Assembly: GCF_030409875.1 (NCBI RefSeq)
Contig: NZ_JAUFQR010000001.1
Location: 2,728,001-2,792,000, forward strand
DNA length: 64,000 nt
Source of the DNA: Chryseobacterium tructae
Lineage (GTDB): Bacteria; Bacteroidota; Bacteroidia; Flavobacteriales; Weeksellaceae
Reading direction: 5' to 3'
Shown piece by piece: positions 56,402 to 64,000 of the stretch. The notes under the pieces were generated by a model that worked only from the letters and a program-made list of their open reading frames with translations, was not told the DNA's origin and did not search any database. The stretch's first letter is position 1; each line of letters starts with the position of its first letter. Both the position numbers and the translations under genes were made by a program.

Positions 56402-56853
56402 TTAATATTCTTCAATAAGAGCGTTCCACTCCGTTAAAAGATAATTCTCGAAATTGGGGAACAGTGTTGAACTTCTCTTTTTTGAGAACATCTCATAATT
56501 GTAAATGATTCCGCAATTGGTATCTAAAACCAGAACATCAGACGGAAATTGGAATTTATAACCAAAAAATTATCCGGTAATTGAAATTCCTGTCGTGCAT
56601 AAACAGTAGCCCCATAAAGCGTGTAGATATGGTCACTCAAGGGATTTTCTGACAAAATCCCATTTGTGTGTAGTAGATCAGGAATTCCGCCACCACCAAA
56701 TTCCAGGAGATAAGCTTTCAAAAAGACATCAAACTTCAGCTGTAAAGCATGTTCTACTTTGCTGATATTTTCTTCTGAATTGGATCCGTAAAACTCTGGC
56801 TTTTCTTCCAGTTTTTCAGCTTTTTTGATCAGTTCTTTAAATTGTTCAAGCAT
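56402..56853 (-). CDS. SMI1/KNR4 (SUKH) family protein, frameshifted
   Basis: 150 aa after repair of one lost base at 56546-56548. It has the clear SUKH start: NISKVEHALQLKFDVFLKAY then LLEFGGGGIPDLL. The repaired end is SDVLVLDTNCGIIYNYE then TEWNALIEEY, stop at 56402. Typical small immunity-type protein. Second SUKH gene in the cluster. Confidence 0.82.
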
Positions 56854-56972
56854 AGTCTTTTCTTATTTATGTTCCGTAATTCGTGTTCTCCTCACTTAAA
56901 AAACACGACTTCTTATCAAATTCGGATTTATTAATTCAAATACATCCATGACTGTCCTTTATTTTCAGGATT

Positions 56973-57500
56973 TCAGATCTTTGCAAAGAAATTAAAAGTT
57001 TTTTGAGCAATAAGCTGGGGATGGGTGTCTGATACACCATTGATCCGATCTTCATATACTTCAACTCTTATGATTTTTACATCATTTGGTATTTTGTACG
57101 TCTCCTCTTTTGTATAATTATACCCTCTTATATTGGCGCTTTCCTTACCCGGGATCCTCTTGATCTCTACATAATATTTCAGTGTAGTGGTATTGCCATC
57201 TTGTTCTCCTTTTTCAAAACGAATTTTTTTCACCTGCTGAATGGTATGACCACCGGAGCTGATATTTCCTTGTATACGGAATTTCAATATTTCAGCGTTT
57301 TTGGATAGCATGAAAACTCCGGGATCAAGACGTTCCGTAACTTCCTTTCTGGTTGTAAAAGTATGGATAGATCCCGTTTCCGGTACCTCTTTAGTCACCC
57401 TTTTTGGCTCAGTGTAAATGGTAGAAATATTCAATTCCTGAACATTGTTTTTGCATCCCGACAGTGCTAAAACTGAAGTTAAGATCATAAAATGTTTCAC
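56973..57500 (-). CDS. Lipoprotein of unknown function
   Basis: 175 aa. Signal peptide with lipobox ALSGC (MKHFMILTSVLALSGC). Mature part is beta-rich and basic, with KEVPETGSIHTFTTRKEV and GGHTIQQVKKIRFEKGEQDG. No domain recognised. Confidence 0.7.
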   Translation of the reverse strand: MKHFMILTSVLALSGCKNNVQELNISTIYTEPKRVTKEVPETGSIHTFTTRKEVTERLDPGVFMLSKNAEILKFRIQGNISSGGHTIQQVKKIRFEKGEQDGNTTTLKYYVEIKRIPGKESANIRGYNYTKEETYKIPNDVKIIRVEVYEDRINGVSDTHPQLIAQKTFNFFAKI

Positions 57501-57595
57501 CCTCTTATTTTTATATAAATCTTCGAATTAAAGATAACAAAAGACAATGGATACAGATATCCCTGATAACGGTGGTTTTTATAGATGATTTTCAC

Positions 57596-57817
57596 CTAAT
57601 TCATAAGCATCGTAGAAAAATAAAAAGCTGCTAAACTTAGAGCTATAGTTCCTGAAATCAGAAACAAAAAGAAGTAATAATGTCCACTTTTATTTTTCTT
57701 TTGAATAGAATTAATAATAAAAACAAGAAACATACAGAAAAATCCTACTCCGAAGAATATCATTAAAGCAACAATTAACAATGCTCTTTCTAAATGTAAA
57801 TCTGCAGATGAAAGCAT
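57596..57817 (-). CDS. Small membrane protein
   Basis: 73 aa with two hydrophobic segments (ALLIVALMIFFGVGFFCMFL and YFFLFLISGTIALSLAAFYF) separated by a short basic loop. Unknown function. Confidence 0.6.
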   Translation of the reverse strand: MLSSADLHLERALLIVALMIFFGVGFFCMFLVFIINSIQKKNKSGHYYFFLFLISGTIALSLAAFYFSTMLMN

Positions 57818-57839
57818 ATTTTAAATATTTAAAGTTAGA

Positions 57840-57985
57840 AGTTAAAAGGGCTGGAAGCTGGGTGCCTGAAGTGGGAAGTTATGGAGGTCATAAAATAACC
57901 ATTTATCTTTTTAAGTAATTTAATAATACATTTTTAATCAATAAATTATACCCCAAAAGAAACTTCCAGCTTCTATCAGTATTTA
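57840..57985. repeat. Intergenic GGAAGCTGG-type repeat
   Basis: The block 57845-57890 (GGGCTGGAAGCTGGGTGCC, then AAGTGGGAAGTTATGG) has a partial inverted copy at 57959-57978 (AACTTCCAGCTTCTATCA). It looks like an interspersed intergenic repeat that can pair across the gap and may end transcription of the 57986-59467 gene. Confidence 0.4.
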
Positions 57986-59467
57986 TTATTCTTTATATTC
58001 TTTTCCGGAATACAAATCAATATAGTAATACACAGTTTCTCCTGAATTATTTTTGACACTCACCAGCCCTTCAGAATTAATAGATTTATAAGCTTTTGAT
58101 CCGATACTCTTCTTAGTCTTATTGTCCAAAAGTGTATACAATCCGTCTTGCTCTTTTTGAAGTGCATAGATTTGTTTTCCTGTATCCAATACTGAAATAT
58201 CATAATATTCAGGCTTTATCTCCCAGCGTTTTTCATGACTGTTCCACAAGCCCATGGTTCTCAATTGTTTTTCGTTTTCAATCCTGATAAGGTATTGATC
58301 ATTCATTCCGGTATAAGAATTTATTTTTCCGAATTTCCAGTTTTGGTCAATGTATTGATCGGGGATTATCATTTTTCTATCGGGCCAGACCAGATAACCA
58401 ACCTGATCCAAAACCTTAAAATCATAAAAACCAATGGAATCTACAACATTACCTTTAGTATCAATATAAAGCCAATCGTACGCCCAAATGTCATGATCAT
58501 AATTAAATACACCCAGTAAGAAATAAGGTGAATTGGTGATAGAATATACCAAAGATGTTTTCTTTATGAAATCAATCTGTGAAGCTGTAGCTTTTGTAAT
58601 TTCTTTTGGAAATATCTTTTCATATTGTGGAAAAGGATAAATATTGTTGGTTTTGCTGTCTTCTAAAAGTTTAGGAATTTCCGGCTCATACCTTTCTTTA
58701 TTGATGTCTTTTAGAGTAATGATTTCCTTACCAAACTTTATTGAAAGAGTTGCTGTACCTTTTAAGCCATTGTGAATTGCTTTTTTTTGATTCAATTCAT
58801 ACATTGAAAATTCTGGATTCGAGCCTTTGAGCCATCGTTTATTTTCTAACAGCTCTGCAATTTTGTTTTCAATTTTATGTAAGCGGTTCTTTTTAACTTC
58901 ATAAAGAGTTTCGTTCCAAAATACATGGGTCTCGTCCACAGAAATGAAGTTGAGATAATAATTATCTTCTAAGTAGGGAACATCTTCGTTGAGCAGCACT
59001 TGTAGACTTTCTACTACTCCAATTTCTATTTTGTGATAGGTCTGTTCTTTTTTAATGCCACTTCCCATAATATTCCAATCCCATTTCCAGACCGGCATTT
59101 TCTTCTCATATTCAATATCTTTTTTATAAAATGTAAGCCCGTTGACAACATTTAAATTGATTTCCTCAGCTGAAAAGCCTATTACGATCTTTCCGTTCCC
59201 GTCTATGACTCCATATTCGTTTTTTTCATTTATAACAATGGCAAAACCTGTTGGAGTAAACATTGATGCGCTTTTGAATTTTTGATTGATAACAGGTTTC
59301 AGACTTATTTTATCTGCGTAAATAAAAAGTTTCTGTCCGGTTAAAAATGGGACACTATTTATGTTTATCATTTTTGAAGGATTGGGTGAAGACTTGTCTG
59401 TTTTTTCCTGTGTACAAGCCATAACCGAGGTTAACATAAAAAAGACACTATATACTATTGTTTTCAT
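57986..59467 (-). CDS. WG-repeat-like lipoprotein
   Basis: 493-aa lipoprotein (lipobox SVMAC, Cys18). Near residue 75-95 a WG-like repeat is seen (NEKNEYGVIDGNGKIVIG); later segments such as DWLYIDTKGNVVDSIG and GLWNSHEKRWEIKPEY repeat the turn pattern. WG repeats form beta-solenoid or propeller surfaces. Function unknown. Confidence 0.75.
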   Translation of the reverse strand: MKTIVYSVFFMLTSVMACTQEKTDKSSPNPSKMININSVPFLTGQKLFIYADKISLKPVINQKFKSASMFTPTGFAIVINEKNEYGVIDGNGKIVIGFSAEEINLNVVNGLTFYKKDIEYEKKMPVWKWDWNIMGSGIKKEQTYHKIEIGVVESLQVLLNEDVPYLEDNYYLNFISVDETHVFWNETLYEVKKNRLHKIENKIAELLENKRWLKGSNPEFSMYELNQKKAIHNGLKGTATLSIKFGKEIITLKDINKERYEPEIPKLLEDSKTNNIYPFPQYEKIFPKEITKATASQIDFIKKTSLVYSITNSPYFLLGVFNYDHDIWAYDWLYIDTKGNVVDSIGFYDFKVLDQVGYLVWPDRKMIIPDQYIDQNWKFGKINSYTGMNDQYLIRIENEKQLRTMGLWNSHEKRWEIKPEYYDISVLDTGKQIYALQKEQDGLYTLLDNKTKKSIGSKAYKSINSEGLVSVKNNSGETVYYYIDLYSGKEYKE

Positions 59468-59686
59468 ACTCCGAAATATTCATCAATATTAAAGAGGTGT
59501 AAAACATAATACAATCCCGATTATCAGCCATATTTTACAACAAGTAAGGGGATTCCTGTTTCCCTTTTTTTTTACTTTGCTTCTTGATGGCTAGCGTGTT
59601 AAATTAACGTTAATGATAGATTTGTCTGCTTTTTTTATTCCGATCAATTATTATCTTAGATCAATGTATTCTGAAGATTTCCTATC

Positions 59687-59694
59687 TACATTTG
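59687..59694 (+). promoter_or_regulatory. Putative -7 element of the alpha/beta hydrolase gene
   Basis: TACATTTG (TAnnTTTG), 42 nt before the ATG at 59737. Confidence 0.42.
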
Positions 59695-59736
59695 TGAATA
59701 TAAAAAGTTGAATAAACTAATCTAAAAATAAAAACA

Positions 59737-60558
59737 ATGAGCACACTAAAACTAAAAGACGGAACAGAAATCTATTACAAAGACTGGGGGAAAGGCGAAA
59801 CCTTATTTTTTCATCATGGCTGGCCATTATCCAGTGATGATTGGGATGCACAGATGTTCTTCTTCCTGGAGCAAGGTTACAGGGTTATTGCCCATGACAG
59901 AAGAGGACATGGAAGATCTGAACAAACCCCTTATGGCCATGATATGGACACTTATGCTTCAGATGTAGCAGAAATTGTAGAAGCATTGGATCTGAAAAAC
60001 GTTATCCACATCGGACATTCCACAGGTGGTGGCGAAGTGATCCGATATGTTGCCAAACATGGAAAAGGAAGAGTTTCCAAAGCGGTTTTGGTAAGTGCGG
60101 TAACGCCCATTATGGTTCAGAATGAAAACAACCCTAACGGAGTTCCTATTGCTGTTTTTGATGATATCCGAAACAATACCGCCAACCACAGACAACAGTT
60201 CTTTATTGATATTACCTTCCCTTTTTACGGGTACAACAGAGAAGGAGCAAAAGTATCTGAAGGAATCCAGAGAAACTGGTGGAGACAAGGAATGAGCGGT
60301 TCTATTAAAGCACATTACGATTGTGTAAAAGCTTTTTCTGAAACTGATTTTACAGAAGACCTTAAAAGTGTGGAAATACCTGTATTGGTGATGCATGGTG
60401 AAGATGATCAGATCGTCCCTTTTGAAACCACGGGAAAAGTGGCTGCTACTCTACTTAAAAATGGAAAATTAATTTCTTATCCAGGTTTTCCTCATGGAAT
60501 GCCTACTACAGAAGCTGAAACGATCAACAGAGATCTTTTGGAGTTTATCAAATCTTAA
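59737..60558 (+). CDS. Alpha/beta hydrolase (non-heme chloroperoxidase-like)
   Basis: 273-aa cytoplasmic serine hydrolase/haloperoxidase-type protein. It begins STLKLKDGTEIYYKDWGKGE. Oxyanion FFHHGWPLSSDDWD, then HDRRGHGRSEQ, nucleophile Ser in HIGHSTGGGEVIRY, catalytic Asp in VMHGEDDQIVPFE and His in YPGFPHGMPTTEA. The cofactor-free haloperoxidase label reflects a family side activity; the natural substrate is unknown. Single gene with a strong hairpin after it. Confidence 0.92.
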   Translation: MSTLKLKDGTEIYYKDWGKGETLFFHHGWPLSSDDWDAQMFFFLEQGYRVIAHDRRGHGRSEQTPYGHDMDTYASDVAEIVEALDLKNVIHIGHSTGGGEVIRYVAKHGKGRVSKAVLVSAVTPIMVQNENNPNGVPIAVFDDIRNNTANHRQQFFIDITFPFYGYNREGAKVSEGIQRNWWRQGMSGSIKAHYDCVKAFSETDFTEDLKSVEIPVLVMHGEDDQIVPFETTGKVAATLLKNGKLISYPGFPHGMPTTEAETINRDLLEFIKS

Positions 60559-60582
60559 AGATTTATATCACACAAATTTATC

Positions 60583-60632
60583 CTATGTCTCTATGTTGTT
60601 TATTTTTTTAACAACATAGAGACATAGCTCTT
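60583..60632 (+). terminator. Long perfect hairpin after the hydrolase gene
   Basis: CTATGTCTCTATGTTGTT / AACAACATAGAGACATAG, an 18-bp perfect stem with a 9-nt loop and a T-rich tail. Confidence 0.8.
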
Positions 60633-60705
60633 TTATTGTATATAAATTATTTAGACATTCCTGGCATCGATAATTACAGACTTCCTCTGAAACTTAAAAA
60701 ATCCT

Positions 60706-60735
60706 TTTGGGTGTCACTTTTTTTTCGTACTTTTG
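60706..60735 (+). promoter_or_regulatory. Promoter of rpmI-rplT
   Basis: -33 TTTG at 60706-60709, 18-nt spacer, -7 TACTTTTG at 60728-60735 (TAnnTTTG). Best-formed housekeeping promoter in the window. A small leader hairpin CCTAA/TTAGG lies at 60748-60762. Confidence 0.6.
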
Positions 60736-60810
60736 CACACTATTATTCCTAACGTCTTTAGGAGTAGCCAAAACAGATATTGATAACAAAAACAATAAAA
60801 AAGCAAAACA

Positions 60811-61008
60811 ATGCCAAAATTAAAAACGAAATCAGGTGCTAAGAAACGTTTTGCTCTTACTGGAACAGGTAAGATCAAAAGAAAAAACGCTTACAAAAGC
60901 CACATCTTAACTAAGAAAGAAACTAAGCAGAAGAGAAATCTTACTAGCACTTCTTACGTAGCTAAAGTGGATGAGAAAAGCGTTCAACGTCAATTAGCAA
61001 TTAAGTAG
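60811..61008 (+). CDS. rpmI: 50S ribosomal protein L35
   Basis: 65-aa basic ribosomal protein: [20 protein letters not shown], with [14 protein letters not shown]. Normal length. It starts the rpmI-rplT pair, which usually lies directly behind infC but here is about 13.6 kb away from it, with its own promoter. Confidence 0.97.
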   Translation: MPKLKTKSGAKKRFALTGTGKIKRKNAYKSHILTKKETKQKRNLTSTSYVAKVDEKSVQRQLAIK

Positions 61009-61128
61009 TTTTTATAAATCTATATTCGGTTTATAAGAATTCAAAAACAAATTCAAAATTTTAACCCTGAAACGGTGCAAATAAGAGTAACATCAGTTGC
61101 CGCCCTTTTCAAAAAAACAATTTAAATT

Positions 61129-61473
61129 ATGCCAAGATCAGTAAATGCAGTAGCTTCAAGAGCTCGCAGAAAGAAAATTTTTAAGCAAGCTAAAGGTTTT
61201 TTCGGTAGAAGAAAGAACGTTTGGACTGTAGCTAAAAACGCGGTAGAAAAAGCAATGCAATATGCTTACCGTGGTAGAAAAGAGAAGAAAAGAAACTTCA
61301 GAGCACTTTGGATCACTCGTATCAACGCGGGAGCTAGAGAGCACGGAATGTCTTACTCTCAATTTATGGGAGCTCTTAAAAAGAACAACATTGAGCTTAA
61401 CAGAAAAGTTTTAGCAGATTTAGCAATGAATCACCCTGAAGCTTTCAAAGCTGTTGTAGATCAAGTAAAATAA
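61129..61473 (+). CDS. rplT: 50S ribosomal protein L20
   Basis: 114 aa. [58 protein letters not shown] and [16 protein letters not shown] are diagnostic. It assembles early on 23S rRNA and in other bacteria represses its own operon. The 120-nt gap from rpmI is long and may hold a control structure. Confidence 0.97.
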   Translation: MPRSVNAVASRARRKKIFKQAKGFFGRRKNVWTVAKNAVEKAMQYAYRGRKEKKRNFRALWITRINAGAREHGMSYSQFMGALKKNNIELNRKVLADLAMNHPEAFKAVVDQVK

Positions 61474-61502
61474 TGTAGAATACAATTTTTGTTATCAATA
61501 TA

Positions 61503-61529
61503 GTCCTGGGCTTTGCTCAGGACTTTTTG
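61503..61529 (+). terminator. Terminator of rpmI-rplT
   Basis: GTCCTGGGC / GCTCAGGAC stem (one mismatch) with TTTTTG tail. Confidence 0.8.
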
Positions 61530-61839
61530 TTTTACTGAGATTTCTATTGTAAAGACAAAGAAATTCAATCCCCTCTCCTTTTATTATGCCATACTATTTG
61601 GCAAGTAATCTTATTTGTTATTAAAATAGGAAGTTTAATTTATTTATTCCCAATTCTGTGAATTGAATACGATCTCATTTTATATCATTCCCTTTACTTT
61701 TAAATTAACAACACTGATTATCAACTAATTACATGTATTGACGGATTTTTGTAGGATCTGTTTTTTTCTTGTTTATAAAATAAATGATGAATTTTACACC
61801 ATCATTTTATAACTATAAAAACATAAACAATCTCAATCT
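61530..61839. other. AT-rich intergenic region
   Basis: About 310 bases without a supported gene. A short inverted repeat AAATGATG / CATCATTT (61782-61807) lies just before the next gene, and may be part of its regulation. Confidence 0.4.
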
Positions 61840-63281
61840 ATGAAAAAAATTATTTTATCAGCAGGTATTATAATGATAGCTGTCTCAAATGTAAATGCCC
61901 AAGCAGGGATCAACACCAGCAACCCTAAAACAACAATGGATGTAAGTGCTAAAAGGGATAATACTGGTAATATAACAGATAATACACAGCTTATCGGATT
62001 ACAAGCACCACGATTAACCCTTGGAGAGCTTACCGCCAATACCGGTACTTATGGAGTTGATCAAAAAGGAGCTCTTATCTATATTACTGATATCAGTACC
62101 GGAAATAAAAATGGAACTAGAGTTAATATTGATGCTATCGCTTATTATTTCTTTGATGGAGCATTATGGCAGAAAGTAAATAATGGTAATCCTAATAATA
62201 TTTATACATCCAACGGTACTATTACGACTAACAGAATCGTTACTATGGCAGATAAGACATTAGCGTTTACCTCTGCGGCAACCACGGGAACCAGTCATTT
62301 TACAGTGGATGGCTCTACATTGAATGTAGATGCTGTCAATAATCGAGTGGGTGTTAATGCTTCTTCTCCTAGTTCTATTCTTAATACCATAAATCCTACT
62401 GGCGGTGATCTAACAGACGTAATAGCTGCTGGAATCAATAACTGTGGAGTTCCTTGTGGGCAAAATAATGCCAGAAATGTTGTCATTTATAATAATAATC
62501 CAACCAATAGCAGTGCAGGCTCCATTGATTTTGTTTCATCGTCTGCTTCAACCGGATTGTCTGGAGCATCTATTAAAGGAATTGACAGAGATGTTACCAA
62601 TAATTTCAGTGGTATAAGCCTCCAAACCCGTGGTGATACCAATGGTCTACAAGACAGAGTGATTATTAAATCTACTGGAAATGTAGGGATTGCAACAACT
62701 GATGCTCCTACAGAGAAATTAGATGTGAATGGCAATGTCCGTATCAGAGGATTAATAAACGGTAGTGATGCTGTTACTTTCCCTAGATCTATTGTTGCCA
62801 AAGCAGATGGTACTCTGGGGTACTCCTCTATTTCTGTGTCTTCCTTTCAGTTAATTATTCCGCCACATAACCAATTCGTTAATGACTTTACCAATCATTC
62901 CAGTACAGCTTATGATTCTGATGGTTGGTGGGTCATTTCTAAACGTCTACAGCAGCAAGTGCTACTTTTACCACGACAGGAAGTGGTTTTACAGGGAGCA
63001 GTAGTCCTTACACAACAACAGCTACTAACCTTACCCCAGCCAGAATGACTGTTGTGTACGAATATCAGGGAAATGCTTTTGCTGATCCTGGAAAAATTTA
63101 TCCACAGCTAACAACAGGAAATAACCTAAGTTATCCTGATGTATATAATCCTTCTTTTATAAAGCTGGAAACTGTAGGCGGTAAAACAAGAATGACAGTA
63201 TCTATTGTACGATCTGAAAATATGCTCAACAGCTGGGCTGGATCTTTTCTGTTAAACACTCTTTTTGTTGTAAAGATCTAA
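61840..63281 (+). CDS. Secreted beta-rich surface protein of unknown function, frameshifted
   Basis: 480 aa after repair of one lost base at 62941-62943 (reading ISKTSTAASATFTTTGSGFT across the joint). It has signal peptide MKKIILSAGIIMIAVSNVNAQ followed by AGINTSNPKTTMDVSAKRD, the same kind of start as the S74-domain protein at 7068-8923. The middle is Asn/Thr/Gly-rich with EKLDVNGNVRIRGLINGSD, a tail-fibre-like phrase. The end is a compact beta domain (GGKTRMTVSIVRSENMLNSW). No S74 or sorting domain is seen. Surface adhesin or fibre is likely. Confidence 0.78.
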
Positions 63282-63308
63282 CTTACTTTTTCTAAATTAC
63301 TGTTTATT

Positions 63309-63347
63309 AAATAATAAGGCTGTTTTTGGAGCAGTCTTATTATTTAT
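63309..63347 (+). terminator. Terminator of the secreted surface protein gene
   Basis: AAATAATAAGGCTG paired imperfectly with CAGTCTTATTATTT, about 30 nt after the stop. Confidence 0.65.
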
Positions 63348-63562
63348 ATTTTGATGATCATCTTCTGAAGCAATAGATTCAGTTGAAAAAAATTAAGAGA
63401 TATTAGCTAATAAATGAATTTAAAATCAATTTCAATATCAACACTATAATAAGTTATTTTATTATTGAAAAATCGGTTAAACAGGAATTAACAGTAGTAA
63501 TTATCCAGATTAAATAGTGATTAATTCTTATATTAGCAATTGAAAATAATTCAATTGAATAA

Positions 63563-64000
63563 ATGAAAAAAGTCGCTGTTTTTTTATTCACCTCTTTAGC
63601 TCTACAAAATATTGGAGCACAAACACTTATACAAGCTTATAAAACCAGGGCAGATATGGTTTCCCAAGCTAATATTACAAACAATCTTACGGCTCTTGAA
63701 AGTCTGGGTGTAAAAACAACTGGATCTGTTGCTAATACGAATACGCTTAACTGGTTGAAGAATAAATATATTTCTTACGGATATAGTGCCAATCAGATGG
63801 TTGAAGATCCCTTTAGCTTTGGAAGTACAAACTCTAAAAATCTGGTTATTACAAAGACGGGAACTGTATATCCTGATAAATATATCATTATTTGTGGGCA
63901 TTATGACACTATTGTTGGCCCTGGAGTAAGTGATAATGGCAGTGGTACCTCTATTCTTCTAGAAGCAGCAAGAATACTAAAAGATGTTCCTACTGAATAT
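63563..64000 (+). CDS. M28-family metallopeptidase, N-terminal part (cut by window edge)
   Basis: The first 146 residues of an exported aminopeptidase-type M28 protein. Signal peptide MKKVAVFLFTSLALQNIGAQ. Zinc-ligand signatures are IIICGHYDTI (His, Asp) and SDNGSGTSILLEAARIL (bridging Asp). The gene runs off the right edge, so its C-terminal domains, perhaps including a sorting domain, are not visible. It is the true gene here; an opposite-strand open frame over the same bases is a shadow. Confidence 0.88.
   Translation, partial: MKKVAVFLFTSLALQNIGAQTLIQAYKTRADMVSQANITNNLTALESLGVKTTGSVANTNTLNWLKNKYISYGYSANQMVEDPFSFGSTNSKNLVITKTGTVYPDKYIIICGHYDTIVGPGVSDNGSGTSILLEAARILKDVPTEY

Noticed and set aside
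61601..61616. Sigma-54-like motif before the 61840 gene (TTTGGCAAGTAATCTTAT)
   Set aside because: The -24-like half is present but the -12 TTG is missing at the required spacing, and it lies about 230 nt from the gene.
63602..63901. Minus-strand open frame at the right edge
   Set aside because: It is the shadow of the M28 peptidase gene on the plus strand, which has a signal peptide and zinc motifs.
1..64000. CRISPR arrays, prophage modules or a replication origin
   Set aside because: No evenly spaced direct repeats with unique spacers, no capsid, terminase or integrase genes, and no dnaA-box cluster were seen. The S74 and tail-fibre-like proteins have Sec signal peptides and no phage neighbours.

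Overview
The window looks like a chromosomal segment of a Bacteroidota bacterium of the Flavobacteriia, most like Chryseobacterium or a close relative. The evidence is AT-rich DNA, no Shine-Dalgarno sequences, TAnnTTTG -7 promoter elements, type IX secretion (T9SS) C-terminal sorting domains, a GLPGLI-family protein with a double-glycine-leader peptide, PorT-like outer-membrane proteins, TPR-containing sensor kinases, and a short LeuA. The genus is an inference from protein style, not a database match.

Layout. 0-6.5 kb: partial DEAD-box helicase, nicotinamidase, a TetR regulator with a SASA-type esterase, a pseudouridine synthase divergent from aroB, and a GLPGLI protein behind a small Cys-rich GG-leader peptide. 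6.7-7.0 kb: a junction where a 5'-truncated LuxR-type gene meets a 5'-truncated tRNA-Met-like gene. 7-9 kb: a surface protein with a C-terminal endosialidase-chaperone (S74) domain. 9.3-13 kb: four tandem outer-membrane beta-barrel paralogues, each with its own terminator and a sigma-54-like -24/-12 motif. 13-20.5 kb: a glycerophosphodiesterase, AraC regulator with a broken SDR gene, PAF-acetylhydrolase-like hydrolase, purF, purC, and a DUF3307/SatD-like operon with three evenly phased palindromic operators. 20.6-22 kb: a decayed IS110-family element. 22-31.4 kb: a T9SS-secreted endonuclease, acyl-CoA dehydrogenase, DinB protein, and two tandem secreted reprolysin metalloproteases. 31.5-36 kb: a methyltransferase and small lipoprotein, MazG-like, thioredoxin-like and DUF4230 genes. 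36-40.4 kb: the leuA-leuC-leuD-leuB operon. 40.5-44.5 kb: a helical-repeat protein, a structured repeat, a dipeptidase and a DUF4932 protease-like protein. 44.6-47.2 kb: thrS and infC; infC probably starts at a rare AUA codon. 47.3-60.6 kb: a block of lipoproteins, a two-component system and a run of SUKH/DUF4274-type immunity-like genes, lying between infC and its usual partners rpmI-rplT (60.8-61.5 kb). The right edge holds a secreted beta-rich protein and the start of an M28 peptidase.

Reading caution. At least 16 single-base indels, nearly all in short A/T runs, break 13 otherwise well-conserved genes, including purF, leuC and an acyl-CoA dehydrogenase. Most are probably sequencing or assembly errors. 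I give the repaired gene spans and the position of each break.

The most interesting candidates are the sigma-54-like promoters over the beta-barrel array with a possible small RNA inside it, the triple 29-bp-phased operator of the satD-like operon, the GG-leader peptide/GLPGLI pair, the AUA-initiated infC behind a hairpin, and the immunity-like gene island.
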